64,000 nucleotides of DNA from Vibrio intestinalis (GCF_025195085.2 NZ_JANAVY020000006.1:62001-126000); one strand, 5' to 3'. Shown: positions 17,259 through 26,779, numbered from the stretch's first letter. Notes: generated by a model from the sequence alone, not told the origin. Numbers and translations are program-made.

Positions 17259-20258
17259 ATGAAAGGCTTTTTATCCTACTTTGCTCAGCGTAGCTTTTTA
17301 GCCCGCATCTTAACCTTAATGGTTGTGCTGGTTGGCCTTGGTGCCACCAGCATTTTGAAGCTGCAAGAGCTGCCTGATGTCGCCTTCGCAGAAGTTAGCA
17401 TAACCACTCAGTATCCAGGTGCATCAGCGCAAGATATCGAGCTCAACATCACCAACAAAATCGAACAAGAGCTTAAGACTGTTCAAGGGCTGACGAAATA
17501 CACGTCGTACTCTTATGATGGTCAATCGCAGATTTTGATCGAGCTGGATGAAGGCTACAACCTCGACAAAACCGTTAGAGATATTCAACAAGCGGTAGAC
17601 CGAGTTCAAGGCTTACCTAAAGACATTACTAACCCACCGGTTGTGGAGCAAGAAAGCACCTCATCGTTTGAAGTGCTGACCTTTGGCGTGGTGACCGATC
17701 TCGGCAGCGCCGCTCAGCAGCAATACGCTCGTGAGCTAGAAAAAAGCATCCGCAATGTATCTGGGGTGGGCAAAGTTAGCCTATCTGGTTTTACTAAACG
17801 CGAATTTTGGATTGAACTCGACCCTGCGAAAGTCGCACGTTACAAGCTGACTTTTTCTGAAGTAACAAATGCAGTCAACACGCGCAACTTATCGCTCTCT
17901 GGTGGTGTCGTTGAGTCGTGGAACAGTGAAGAACGCATCGTCACAATGACGCAAATCACCTCGACGGAAGAGTTGGCAAGCACCATCATCAAAACTTTGC
18001 CTACTGGTGAGCTAATTCGACTGTCTGATGTGGCGTACGTGCACGACACCTTTGAAAAAGCGACCCAAATGGGCTTAGTCAACGGTGAGCAAGCGGTGCT
18101 ATTTACCGTCTCGAAAAGTGCCAGTGCCGATATCATTGCCACCATCGACAACGTAAAAGCCCTTCTTGATGAAGAGTCAGCACGTTTACAAGGTGACTAC
18201 CGTTTTCCTATCGTGCTCAACTTAGCCGACGATATGAGCGCGAAGTTTTCCATCGTAACCACCAACGGTGGGGTGGGTCTTATCCTCGTGCTATTGGTAT
18301 TAAGCCTTATCTTACAGCGCCAAATTGCGTTTTGGGTGTCGGTATCAATTCCGTTTTGTGTACTCGGCGTAATGCTGGTTCTCCCTATGCTTGGGATGAA
18401 CCTAGACAGCATCACCTTAGCCGCTGTTCTGCTCGTGATTGGTATTATTGTGGATGACTCCGTGATCGTCGCAGAAAGCATCTACCAAGAAAAACAATCC
18501 GGTAAGCCTGCCTTGCAAGCGGCTGTCGATGGTGTATCGAATGTGATTCGCCCGATCATTGCTAGCTTGACCACGACAGCATTAGTGTTCATCCCGATGT
18601 TCTTTATTCCCGGCTCAATGGGTAAAGCCATCATAGTGATCCCTATTACCGTGATTGCGGCACTGCTTTTCTCCCTGGCAGAATGTACGTTTACCCTGCC
18701 CGCTCACCTTGCTAATTCAATGGACAAAAGCAATAAGCAAGACACTAAAGTAGACCGTTTCCAACCACTGATAAAAGCCTACAAGCGCCTACTGCAACGC
18801 TGTATCGAATGGCGAAAAAGTGTTTTAGCTATCGCACTACTCGCACTGGCGGGCAGCGCCGTTCTGCTGAGTACCTTAAAGGTGGATATCTTCCCAAGTG
18901 AAACGGCCAAATACATTGAGGTGTATACCGAAGTTGCGCCCGGCACGCCACTAGAGAAGATTCGTACCGCACACCAAGAGTTAGAGAACGCGATTGGCCA
19001 ATTGCCTGACAATGAACTAATCGCTTACAGCATGACTTATCAAAGCCCTGCGAGTACTGGTTTGCTTACGCTGACAAACTTTGAGCAGCGCACTCGCACC
19101 GCGAATCAAATCGCCGACAGTTTGAACCAAGTTCTGGATCAATCGGATCTGATCGATTTCGTGAAATTCACTGTGGATGCTGGCGGACCACCTCCGGGTG
19201 AGCCACTGGAAATTCGCGTGATCAGTAACGATGCAGAGCAACGAAATCACGCGGTTGATCTCACCATCACATGGATGGAGCAACAGGCTGGGCTAGATAA
19301 AGTCACCCACAACGAAAGCCTTAAAGACCCACAGCTTCAAATCATTCCACAATATGATTGGTTAGGTCGCTATAACCTCACGGTTCAAGATCTAGCGTCT
19401 ACACTGCGTATCGCCTTCGATGGAGAAAGCGTGACCTCAACTTGGATTGGTGATGAAGAAGTGGATCTGCGTGTGATTCTAAATCAAGAGCATCGCAATA
19501 TCGCAAAACTTAATACCACTAAAATTTCCACGCCAACGGGAGAGCAAGTACCGCTCAACCGACTAGCGAAAATTGAACGTGTTCAAGCGCCGCGCGAGAT
19601 CCTCCACTACAACGGTGATCGCCAAGTATTGGTCAGCGCGCAGATCACCGATGACAACCTCTCTCCGGGTGACTTAAGTATTGCTCTCACTGAGGCATTA
19701 AGTGGTCAAATTGGTACAAAAGTAAAACTGGATATTGGCGGAGAAGCGGAAAACACCAATGATACCTTGTCTGGTTTCTTAGTCGCCTTCCCTGCGGCGA
19801 TGATCGGCATCTACTTTGTATTGGCGTTAATGTTTAGCTCTTTGCTGCAACCATTGATGATCATGGCGGTGATTCCATTTGCTGCGGTTGCCGCGTTAAT
19901 GGCGCTGTTCGTTCACATGCAGCCGCTATCACTGTTCGCACTGATTGGTGTATTGGGTATGACTGGCGTAGTAGTGAACAATGCATTAGTGCTGATCAAT
20001 CGTATCAATGAACTTAGAGACTCAGGTCTAGAGGTCGTCCAAGCGGTGATTGATGCCAGCGCAAGCCGACTACGCCCAATCTTGCTCACCTCCATCACCA
20101 CCGTTGTTGGCCTGCTGCCTTTGGCCTACGGCATTGGTGGTACTGATGTGTACATGGGGCCGATGTCTCTCACCTTAGGTTATGGCCTGTTGTTCTCACT
20201 GCCTGTGGTTCTATTGGTTATTCCTGCCCTCTACAGCTTGTGTTGCGCTAGAAAATAG
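17259..20258 (+). CDS. RND-family efflux permease
   Basis: A 999-aa inner-membrane proton-driven exporter of the AcrB/HAE superfamily. The usual 12 membrane segments fall as one near the N-terminus, a block at about 325-480, one near 520, and a block at about 845-995, with two large periplasmic loops between. The TM4 motif VIGIIVDDSVIVAES contains the paired aspartates needed for proton relay. It is slightly shorter than drug pumps of the AcrB type (about 1040). The substrate is unknown. Expression is probably governed by the divergent two-component system. Confidence 0.93.
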   Translation: MKGFLSYFAQRSFLARILTLMVVLVGLGATSILKLQELPDVAFAEVSITTQYPGASAQDIELNITNKIEQELKTVQGLTKYTSYSYDGQSQILIELDEGYNLDKTVRDIQQAVDRVQGLPKDITNPPVVEQESTSSFEVLTFGVVTDLGSAAQQQYARELEKSIRNVSGVGKVSLSGFTKREFWIELDPAKVARYKLTFSEVTNAVNTRNLSLSGGVVESWNSEERIVTMTQITSTEELASTIIKTLPTGELIRLSDVAYVHDTFEKATQMGLVNGEQAVLFTVSKSASADIIATIDNVKALLDEESARLQGDYRFPIVLNLADDMSAKFSIVTTNGGVGLILVLLVLSLILQRQIAFWVSVSIPFCVLGVMLVLPMLGMNLDSITLAAVLLVIGIIVDDSVIVAESIYQEKQSGKPALQAAVDGVSNVIRPIIASLTTTALVFIPMFFIPGSMGKAIIVIPITVIAALLFSLAECTFTLPAHLANSMDKSNKQDTKVDRFQPLIKAYKRLLQRCIEWRKSVLAIALLALAGSAVLLSTLKVDIFPSETAKYIEVYTEVAPGTPLEKIRTAHQELENAIGQLPDNELIAYSMTYQSPASTGLLTLTNFEQRTRTANQIADSLNQVLDQSDLIDFVKFTVDAGGPPPGEPLEIRVISNDAEQRNHAVDLTITWMEQQAGLDKVTHNESLKDPQLQIIPQYDWLGRYNLTVQDLASTLRIAFDGESVTSTWIGDEEVDLRVILNQEHRNIAKLNTTKISTPTGEQVPLNRLAKIERVQAPREILHYNGDRQVLVSAQITDDNLSPGDLSIALTEALSGQIGTKVKLDIGGEAENTNDTLSGFLVAFPAAMIGIYFVLALMFSSLLQPLMIMAVIPFAAVAALMALFVHMQPLSLFALIGVLGMTGVVVNNALVLINRINELRDSGLEVVQAVIDASASRLRPILLTSITTVVGLLPLAYGIGGTDVYMGPMSLTLGYGLLFSLPVVLLVIPALYSLCCARK

Positions 20259-20282
20259 CGCAACAATTTACCTCTTCCACTC

Positions 20283-20319
20283 CCCGCTAATGGTATGACT
20301 GTACATTAGCGGGCTTTTT
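20283..20319 (+). terminator. Rho-independent terminator after the RND operon
   Basis: CCCGCTAAT (20283-20291) pairs with ATTAGCGGG (20305-20313), followed by a C and a T-run, 25 bp after the permease stop. Confidence 0.85.
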
Positions 20320-20433
20320 CTTATTCGAAAATTTTGAACATTACCATCCAAATTGGCGGATTATCTCCTGCCAAGCGAGTCAGTAAACTGCGCCTAACAT
20401 AACAAAACCAAACAAATCTGACGGAGCACCATT

Positions 20434-21015
20434 ATGACTTCAACTCTAGTACTAAAATCGAGCATTCTTGGTGAGTACTCTCAATCTAACCAACTGATTG
20501 ATGCAGCCCTAGAAGGCAAGCACAATATTATCGAACGAGATCTCGCAGCAAACCCAATTCCAGTGCTTGATGCGAAAGTAGCAACGGCGCTGCGCGGCTC
20601 AGCAGATGATTTGTCACCTGAACTGCTTGAGATTCTCGAACTATCAAATAGCCTAATTGAAGAGTTGAAAGCTGCAGACCAAATCGTACTGGCTGCACCA
20701 ATGTATAACTTTATGATTCCAACACAGTTAAAAAACTGGTTCGATATCATTGCTCGCGCTGGCGTGACCTTTACCTACACAGAGCAAGGCCCTAAAGGTC
20801 TTATCGAAAACAAAAAAGTCGTTGTTGTAACGACTCGTGGTGGGATGCACAAAGACAGCGACCGCGATTCTATCAAAGGCTACCTAACCACTATGCTTGG
20901 TTTTATTGGCCTAACTGATGTCGAGTTTGTCTACGCTGAAGCATTAGCTATGGGTGATGAACCAGCGCAAAGCAGCCGCGAGCAAGCCTTAGCTCAGCTG
21001 ACTGCACTCATTTAA
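20434..21015 (+). CDS. azoR: FMN-dependent NADH:quinone oxidoreductase / azoreductase
   Basis: A 193-aa AzoR-type flavoenzyme that reduces quinones and azo compounds with NADH. The flavin-phosphate loop is [11 protein letters not shown] near the N-terminus, the [17 protein letters not shown] segment is strongly diagnostic, and TTRGGMH contacts the flavin ring. Length matches the family (about 195-200). It is monocistronic, with GACGGAG upstream of the ATG and a terminator 27 bp after the stop. Confidence 0.93.
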   Translation: MTSTLVLKSSILGEYSQSNQLIDAALEGKHNIIERDLAANPIPVLDAKVATALRGSADDLSPELLEILELSNSLIEELKAADQIVLAAPMYNFMIPTQLKNWFDIIARAGVTFTYTEQGPKGLIENKKVVVVTTRGGMHKDSDRDSIKGYLTTMLGFIGLTDVEFVYAEALAMGDEPAQSSREQALAQLTALI

Positions 21016-21042
21016 CACTCAAATTTCACTGCCTAATTAAAG

Positions 21043-21068
21043 ACCTCGGCCGAATTGCCGAGGTTTTT
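21043..21068 (+). terminator. Rho-independent terminator after azoR
   Basis: ACCTCGGC (21043-21050) pairs with GCCGAGGT (21057-21064) and runs into five T residues. Confidence 0.9.
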
Positions 21069-21131
21069 GTATTCCTACCTCAGATAACCCACCTTTAGGC
21101 TAAAAAGCCAAAATAATTCGCATCCTTTTTG

Positions 21132-21162
21132 ATGTTCATCCGTGTTGTAGGTAGATGAACAT
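21132..21162. promoter_or_regulatory. 9-bp inverted repeat upstream of the permease operon
   Basis: ATGTTCATC (21132-21140) and GATGAACAT (21154-21162) form an exact inverted repeat with a 13-bp centre, 15 bp before the permease start. The half-site spacing of 22 bp is two DNA turns, as expected for a dimeric repressor such as ArsR/SmtB. No such repressor gene is adjacent. It could also form an RNA hairpin near the ribosome site. Confidence 0.5.
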
Positions 21163-21177
21163 TTAAAAGGGCATGTG

Positions 21178-22164
21178 ATGTTTGAAGTATTCACGCTATT
21201 AGCAGACTGGCTAGCATATTCAGTAATGGGCTTAACACCCGATACTTCGGTTGGTATTGGGGTGCATTTCTTTATCGAAGATACCAGTAAGATATTGGTG
21301 CTACTGGTTGTTTTAATCTACGTTATTTCCTTTTTGCGTGCGGCACTCAAAACAGAAAAAGTACGAGATTACCTTCAAGGAAAAAACCGTGCGGTCGGTT
21401 ATCTACTCGGTTCATTATTTGGTGCCATAACGCCATTCTGCTCGTGCAGTTCCATTCCGCTATTTATGGGATTTGTCTCTGCTCGTATTCCCATCGGGAT
21501 CACCATAGCTTTCCTAATTACTTCACCACTTATCAATGAGGTGGTGATCATCATGCTAGGCAGCATTCTTGGCCTTAAATTCACCCTGATGTATATCGTT
21601 ATTGGGATGGCTTTAGGCATCTTTGCTGGCGTTCTATTAGATTTGCTCAAGGCTCATCGCTGGTTACAACCTTTCCTTGCTAAGGCATACCAAGGAGACT
21701 TACACCCTCAAACTAATAATCAAGATGCCTCATCGAACATCGCGATGACCTACCAACAACGCCACACCTTTGCCGTAAACGAAACCAGCACTATTGTTAG
21801 CCGTATCTGGAAATGGGTAATCATTGGTGTTGGCATTGGCGCCTTCATCCATGGTTTTGTGCCCGCGCAGTGGTTCGAAAATACGCTGGCAGATGGTCAA
21901 TGGTGGACGGTACCACTCGCTACTTTAAGCGCCATTCCAATCTATACCAACGCATCAGGCGTAGTGCCGATCATGGCCTCTTTGATCGACAAAGGGATGC
22001 CATTAGGTACGACTTTGGCCTTTTGCATGGGCGCAGTCGCGGTCAGCTTGCCTGAATTTATGATGCTCAAACAGGTGATGCAATATCGCCTACTTAGCTT
22101 AATCGCCGGATATCTATTTATCGCTATCTCCATCGTGGGTTGGCTATTCAACGCGTACTATTAA
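21178..22164 (+). CDS. UPF0718 (ArsP/YraQ-like) permease
   Basis: A 328-aa inner-membrane permease of the UPF0718 family (YraQ, ArsP), with about eight membrane segments in two halves. The hallmark ITPFCSCSSIPLFMGF cysteine-serine motif is present in the first half and IPIYTNASGVVPIM in the second. ArsP members export organoarsenicals; others have unknown substrates. AAGGG lies six bases before the ATG at 21178; a GTG just upstream is in frame. It heads an operon with a thioredoxin-like protein and a sigma factor, an association that suggests a thiol-reactive or metalloid substrate. Confidence 0.85.
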   Translation: MFEVFTLLADWLAYSVMGLTPDTSVGIGVHFFIEDTSKILVLLVVLIYVISFLRAALKTEKVRDYLQGKNRAVGYLLGSLFGAITPFCSCSSIPLFMGFVSARIPIGITIAFLITSPLINEVVIIMLGSILGLKFTLMYIVIGMALGIFAGVLLDLLKAHRWLQPFLAKAYQGDLHPQTNNQDASSNIAMTYQQRHTFAVNETSTIVSRIWKWVIIGVGIGAFIHGFVPAQWFENTLADGQWWTVPLATLSAIPIYTNASGVVPIMASLIDKGMPLGTTLAFCMGAVAVSLPEFMMLKQVMQYRLLSLIAGYLFIAISIVGWLFNAYY

Positions 22165-22185
22165 ACCGCAATATAGGATGAAATT

Positions 22186-22422
22186 ATGAAGACAATTCAA
22201 GTTTATGGCTCAGGATGTAAAAACTGTGTCGTTACCGCTCAGCGAGTACTGCAAATAGCTCAAGAGTTAGGACAACAAGTAGCAGTTGAAAAGATTACGA
22301 GCTTAGAAGATATTATGAAAGCTGGCGTCATGAGCACGCCCGGAGTTGCTGTCGATAATATCGTTCGACATACGGGTTCAGTGCCAAGCGAAGAAAAGCT
22401 TCGTGAAATACTCGCCGAATAA
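22186..22422 (+). CDS. Small thioredoxin-like redox-active disulfide protein
   Basis: A 78-aa glutaredoxin-sized protein of the redox-active disulfide protein 2 family (MTH895/TM0996 type). The active site is GSGCKNC (Cys11, Cys14) and the cis-proline is in MSTPGVAVDN. It has no signal peptide, so it acts in the cytoplasm. It lies 21 bp after the permease, and members of this family regularly accompany UPF0718 permeases, probably handling a thiol-bound substrate; the exact reaction is not known. Confidence 0.88.
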   Translation: MKTIQVYGSGCKNCVVTAQRVLQIAQELGQQVAVEKITSLEDIMKAGVMSTPGVAVDNIVRHTGSVPSEEKLREILAE

Positions 22423-22480
22423 ACACCCAGTGCAACGTTGCTCAGTGGGCAACGTTTGCCAAAACCCTTGAGGTGGAAAA

Positions 22481-22999
22481 GTGAAATGCTTGATGACAGC
22501 ATGGCACAACACTGAGCCAATGCTTTATAGCTGGTTATTAAAGCAAACCCGTAATCAGCATGAAACCGAAGATATAATGCAAGAAGTGTTTCTCAAAGCG
22601 ATGAGTAACAGCGATAAGTTCTGCTCGTTACGTGACGGAAAATCGTGGTTATTTACCGTAACCAAAAACCTCTATATCGACCGTTGGCGACGTAAGATTG
22701 AATCGGAAGATATTGACGATCTCGAGGCGCAAGAAAATACTCTACCTGTGATGGTGCAACTGCAAACCTGCTTACCTCGAATACTGCCAACACTGGCCGA
22801 TAGAGACCGTCACATCATAGAAGTATGCGATCTCAATGGCATCACTCAGACCGACTATGCCGAACAAAACAAGCTCAGTTTATCGGCAACCAAAGCGCGC
22901 CTTCGCCGAGCTCGGTTAGAGCTAAAACAGCGTTTGATAGATGAGTGCCAAGTGAGTGAAAATGCCAGCGGAGTATGTTGTTTTAAACGCCTGGAATAA
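22481..22999 (+). CDS. ECF/SigZ-like RNA polymerase sigma factor
   Basis: A 172-aa sigma-70-family factor with only regions 2 and 4. Region 2 contains HETEDIMQEVFLKAM and the DNA-melting segment KSWLFTVTKNLYIDRWRR; region 4 contains a helix-turn-helix ending SATKARLRRARLELKQ. The C-terminus ends GVCCFKRLE, a Cys-Cys tail as in SigZ-type factors, which might sense metal or thiol state. Translation probably starts at the GTG at 22481, preceded by GAGGTGG; an ATG four codons on is possible. No anti-sigma gene is adjacent. It closes the permease/thioredoxin operon. Confidence 0.85.
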   Translation: MKCLMTAWHNTEPMLYSWLLKQTRNQHETEDIMQEVFLKAMSNSDKFCSLRDGKSWLFTVTKNLYIDRWRRKIESEDIDDLEAQENTLPVMVQLQTCLPRILPTLADRDRHIIEVCDLNGITQTDYAEQNKLSLSATKARLRRARLELKQRLIDECQVSENASGVCCFKRLE

Positions 23000-23106
23000 T
23001 CGTAAGCGTTTAAGCCCCATTATGCCGACAATAAAGAGTTTGCCGCTTCGTTGACTCGCAAAACAAAAGCGTTGCCCTAATCCATTTAAAGCAACGCTTA
23101 ATTATA

Positions 23107-23439
23107 CTATTTGTCCACGTCGCCTAGCGTGCCTTCATGAGACAAATCCCCCGAAAGCTCAGCCTGAATTTCAGCGAGGCTTTCTTCTTCTGCAGCGACG
23201 ATCTCGCCAGTTAACGCATTCACTTCCACCTCATAGGCTTTCTCACCTTTTTTGACGAATACATCCCACTGGGTATCTGGCTCATCATGGCGAATACCGA
23301 GAACTTCGACATCAACCGCCGCCAGCGCCGCTGTAATCGCCGCCTCTTTTGAGATGATCTTGGCATCCTCTGCAGCAAAGCTCGCAGCGCTCAATGCACC
23401 CAATACGACCACCGCACTCGATAAAACTATCTTGTTCAT
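23107..23439 (-). CDS. Secreted PepSY-domain protein
   Basis: A 110-aa periplasmic protein with a signal peptide ending SAASFA (about residue 21) followed by one PepSY domain (ISKEAAITAALAAVDVEV, then DVFVKKGEKAYEVEVNALTGEI). PepSY domains are thought to inhibit peptidases or sense conditions at the cell surface. The ATG at 23439 has GGAG at good spacing and gives a clean signal peptide, whereas the longer reading does not. The C-terminal 25 residues are strongly acidic. No kinase or reductase partner is adjacent. Confidence 0.85.
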   Translation of the reverse strand: MNKIVLSSAVVVLGALSAASFAAEDAKIISKEAAITAALAAVDVEVLGIRHDEPDTQWDVFVKKGEKAYEVEVNALTGEIVAAEEESLAEIQAELSGDLSHEGTLGDVDK

Positions 23440-23574
23440 TATTGTCTCCATCCAATCCCAATTTAGATTGCCGAATATCTGCAATTCTTCAGTCGCCAAA
23501 GGCTCATTTAACCATAGCATTTGGTGAGGCAAACGGAGCAAAGTGTCGATCAAGGGGAGTGCCGTATCGTTATG

Positions 23575-23976
23575 TTATCCTTCGCTTAACGGACGAAGAA
23601 ATATTTGCTCTCGGAGCACCTGCCAACGACCATCTTCAAATCGCAATTCGATATTGCATAGAAGCTTCATCTCTTCGCCATTCATACCGCTGTGCTTACG
23701 CGTTAATACGCAAACGGCGGAGTCACCCAATATATGAAAATCGTGCCAATCAGCCCACGTGTTTAGTTGCGTCTTTCCTTCTAAAGCCTGCTTTGCAAAA
23801 TGTTCTTTAAACTCGACTTTATTGAAAGTTTGCACCGTGCTGTCTGGCATCACCAAAGTGGTATGAAAATCTTGATGATAAATGCTATCCAATGCATCTA
23901 TGTCAAAATTCGTGGCACGGTCAATTAAGTGGTCCATCGCCTGTCGGATGGCTTGTTTGGTATGTGTTGCTCTCAT
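23575..23976 (-). CDS. SnoaL/NTF2-like protein
   Basis: A 133-aa single-domain protein of the nuclear-transport-factor-2-like superfamily, a cone-shaped fold used for small-molecule binding or isomerisation. The pattern DIDALDSIYHQDFHTTLVMPD, then WADWHDFHILGDSAVCVLTRK and a final strand ELRFEDGRWQVL matches the fold. Its substrate is unknown. It is divergent from a LysR regulator that may control it. Confidence 0.75.
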   Translation of the reverse strand: MRATHTKQAIRQAMDHLIDRATNFDIDALDSIYHQDFHTTLVMPDSTVQTFNKVEFKEHFAKQALEGKTQLNTWADWHDFHILGDSAVCVLTRKHSGMNGEEMKLLCNIELRFEDGRWQVLREQIFLRPLSEG

Positions 23977-24079
23977 TTCTCTACTCTTAATGTTGCTGAC
24001 AAAACGATCATATCTATCGTTGATTAGTTATAGAACCCAGCTAAAATGAACAGCATCTATTCCAATATCGAATAATTTA

Positions 24080-24973
24080 ATGGACCAGTTAGGCGCAATG
24101 CGCACTTTTTTAAGTGTGATACAGACAGGAAGTTTTTCGGCCGCTGCTACCGAATTATCAAGCTCTCAAGCAACAATCAGCAAAAAGGTGGCGGCACTAG
24201 AAGATAAGTTGGGCGTAAAACTGCTTACACGAACAAGTCGAAAGCTTTCTTTAACCCAAGCGGGGCAAGAGTATTACAATCACTGCGTAGCCATTTTACA
24301 AGAAATCGATGAAGTGGAAGCCAGTGTGCGTTCACAGGTATCGTCACCAAAAGGACAACTACGCATCGCAGCACCTGCTCCATTGGCAAGACTGTTACTT
24401 GCCCCACTGATAGGAGAGTTTTTACGCGAATATCCGGATATTGAAGTGAACCTTTCTATCGAAGAGCGCGTGATAGATTTGGTCGCTGAAGGTATCGACA
24501 TTGCTATACGAGCAAAGAAATTAGAAGACTCTTCACTCATTGCAAGGCCTTTATTTAGCAACCCGCTGATGCTTGTCGCATCACCTGATTACCTAAAAAA
24601 GCATGGCACACCTAAACAGCCAAAAGATTTAAAATCTCATAGCTGTATTGTTTATAACTTTAATCGCTCTTTAAATAACTGGCATTTTAAACAAAACGAC
24701 GATTGGCTATCGGTGCCTGTTAAAGGCGGTGTACGCAGTAATAGTGGCGAAACAAACCTAGAACTGGCGCTCACAGGGCTTGGCATCACTCAACTACCGA
24801 TTTGGATGATGGATAAATACTTACAAAGCGGAGAGTTAGTGCAAGTATTACAAGACTTTCCTAGCGACTCTGTGCCGATCAATATTATCTACCCACAAAA
24901 TCGATATGTCCCACTTAAAGTCCGCTGCTTTATTGAGTTTATTCAAGAAAAACTACGTGGAAAATACCCTTAG
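24080..24973 (+). CDS. LysR-family transcriptional regulator
   Basis: A 297-aa LysR regulator: winged helix-turn-helix at residues 1-60 (SFSAAATELSSSQATISKKV) and a periplasmic-binding-protein-like effector domain from about 90 on. The effector part resembles the CrgA/DsdC-like subgroup (LAPLIGEFLREYPDIEV, LVAEGIDIAIRAKKLEDSS). It is divergent from the SnoaL-like gene across about 100 bp, the usual layout for a LysR target. The effector is unknown. Confidence 0.9.
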   Translation: MDQLGAMRTFLSVIQTGSFSAAATELSSSQATISKKVAALEDKLGVKLLTRTSRKLSLTQAGQEYYNHCVAILQEIDEVEASVRSQVSSPKGQLRIAAPAPLARLLLAPLIGEFLREYPDIEVNLSIEERVIDLVAEGIDIAIRAKKLEDSSLIARPLFSNPLMLVASPDYLKKHGTPKQPKDLKSHSCIVYNFNRSLNNWHFKQNDDWLSVPVKGGVRSNSGETNLELALTGLGITQLPIWMMDKYLQSGELVQVLQDFPSDSVPINIIYPQNRYVPLKVRCFIEFIQEKLRGKYP

Positions 24974-24999
24974 CCGAGTCTTACATCGCGGTGATAAAA

Positions 25000-25026
25000 A
25001 TAAAGCCTAGACTCGCTAGGCTTTAT
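25000..25026. terminator. Bidirectional hairpin terminator
   Basis: ATAAAGCCTAG (25000-25010) pairs perfectly with CTAGGCTTTAT (25016-25026). It lies between the converging LysR and M28 peptidase genes. Confidence 0.8.
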
Positions 25027-25040
25027 ATCTCTAGATTATT

Positions 25041-26150
25041 CTAGTTGAGGTAATCACCATTGGTTAAAAACTCAATCAGAGTATCAACTGAATCTGAAAT
25101 TTGCTTATTCACTCGGCCAGGGAATGCTTCTTCTAGCTTGTCTAAACGGTCAAATTCCGTGTGCCAGATCTTGCCCCATTTCGTTTCGGCCTCTCTGTCA
25201 TTCGCACTCTTAGTTTCAGGGTTATAACCCGTTGACCACATCAGCTCATTAGTGGTTTGCGAATATCCATCGTAACCGTGCTCGCCATTAATCTCGTAGT
25301 TGGTTGCTTCAATGTTTGCAATAGCAATACCCGCACATGAGAACGGAGCGTGATCGGACCAAGAACCGGTTTCACCCTCTGGGTAACCAGCAACCGTTGG
25401 ATGCACGACAAATCTATCCTCACCTAACGTTTTTGCCGATGCTTTGATGAAGCTATCACGCATCCAAGTCTCATAGTTGTAGGTCGTTTTATCTAAGCCA
25501 ATGCTTTCACATGCCGACTTAAACTCAGCATCATAATCAGAGTGCGCAGAATGAACATACATGATGTCACCACCAGCATTGGTATCAAGGTTTACAACGC
25601 CAATAACGTTCTTCAACCCATTATTCTCTAGTGCATTTTTAACGTAATATTTGGAACCATTCAGGCCATTCTCTTCCGCACCAACCAAGATGAAACGCAC
25701 CGTATAAGGCACAGATTCATTGGCCATCAAAGCCTGCGCTGCCGCTATAGTCGTAACTACGCCTGCACCATTATCTGTAGGGCCAAGAGAGCCCTTTTCT
25801 GCTCCTTTGGTATCATAATGGGCAACGACAATAATGGTCGATTCAGATAAACCTTTCTTCTCTGCAATATAGTTAACAGAAGTGCCATCGACGCCTTTTT
25901 TATCAGTGTATTTAAAAGATTGGGCGGTAACGTCGTAGCCAAAGCCTGTTAAGGTATCCTTTATCCAGACCCCGGCTTTGGTCTCCATTTCAGTGCCTGT
26001 CGGTCTTGCACCGATACCGCCATCAGGGTTAGCGAGTTGGTTTAAGTAAGTAATCGCAGCTTGGCTATAATCGACAGTTTCACTGCTCCAACTAGGTAGA
26101 GAAAAAGTAGCCGCTGCAGCGATGGCAGTACACAAAAGAGTTCTTTTCAT
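25041..26150 (-). CDS. Secreted M28-family zinc aminopeptidase
   Basis: A 369-aa exported zinc exopeptidase of family M28. A signal peptide (about residues 1-22) follows MKRTLLCTAIAAAATF. The co-catalytic zinc ligands are visible in order: His in VVAHYDT, bridging Asp in PTDNGAG, the Glu pair in GAEENG, Asp in VNLDT, and a late His (GSWSDHAPF region). It probably releases N-terminal amino acids from peptides outside the cytoplasm. The ATG at 26150 has AAAGGA upstream and gives the signal peptide. It lacks the C-terminal prepeptidase domain seen on Vibrio leucine aminopeptidase. Confidence 0.9.
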   Translation of the reverse strand: MKRTLLCTAIAAAATFSLPSWSSETVDYSQAAITYLNQLANPDGGIGARPTGTEMETKAGVWIKDTLTGFGYDVTAQSFKYTDKKGVDGTSVNYIAEKKGLSESTIIVVAHYDTKGAEKGSLGPTDNGAGVVTTIAAAQALMANESVPYTVRFILVGAEENGLNGSKYYVKNALENNGLKNVIGVVNLDTNAGGDIMYVHSAHSDYDAEFKSACESIGLDKTTYNYETWMRDSFIKASAKTLGEDRFVVHPTVAGYPEGETGSWSDHAPFSCAGIAIANIEATNYEINGEHGYDGYSQTTNELMWSTGYNPETKSANDREAETKWGKIWHTEFDRLDKLEEAFPGRVNKQISDSVDTLIEFLTNGDYLN

Positions 26151-26614
26151 TTCGTTTCCTTTCGATTCCATTAATTAGAAGAAAGTTGTGCTTGCTATTT
26201 TTATTGTTGAAATAAACTTAACATGTACTTGGATAGTTATATTGTGATAATGCTCAATTAGCTTGACGGTTATTTATCCACCAAATATTCAGCTATGAAT
26301 TTAAATTTATTTCACCGCGAAAAACTCGCCATGACTCAATGCCTAATTGAATAAACACCCGCTGGTGATACTCATTTATTTCGTTGCTGTGTTTTGTTTT
26401 TGTTATATTTTGTGAACATGTAGGTAAAATATGAGATAACCTTCCGAAATACCATCTGTCATTCTGAATAATATCGAGAATTTTTATACAAGATCCAACC
26501 TCAAAAATGCTACTTCAATGCTGTTGCAATGTAACTTGTATGTTAAAATCCCCATCTAAATTAATCGTTCTTCGCTTGACTGTGGCAAGTGTCAGAAACC
26601 GAAGGAGACATACG
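26151..26614. other. Intergenic region, M28 peptidase to small membrane protein
   Basis: These 464 bases are AT-rich and hold divergent promoters. A CRP-like sequence TGTGATAATGCTCAAT (26243-26258) lies about 95 bp upstream of the peptidase; only the left half matches the consensus fully. No other gene or RNA is apparent. Confidence 0.35.
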
Positions 26615-26779
26615 GTGAACCATTGGACAGATTTTTTCCCTTACGTTGCTATGGCAATTAAAGTGATTGCACTCGCTATCGCTGGTTACTTCGCTATTAA
26701 ATGGCACTTTGATCAAGACAAAAAACTAAAACGACAAGCCGCTAAAGAGAAAGAAGAATCAGAACAAGCAAGTTCATAA
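26615..26779 (+). CDS. Small single-span membrane protein
   Basis: A 54-aa protein starting with GTG at 26615, preceded by AAGGAG at ideal spacing. It has one membrane helix (about 9-25, PYVAMAIKVIALAIAGYFA) and a highly charged, lysine- and glutamate-rich cytoplasmic tail. The longer reading upstream lacks such a ribosome site. I recognise no family; it stands alone and is followed by a terminator shared with hdfR. Confidence 0.7.
   Translation: MNHWTDFFPYVAMAIKVIALAIAGYFAIKWHFDQDKKLKRQAAKEKEESEQASS

Noticed and set aside
26243..26258. CRP-like site upstream of the M28 peptidase
   Set aside because: Only the left half matches the consensus fully, so it is noted in the intergenic entry but not called as a site.
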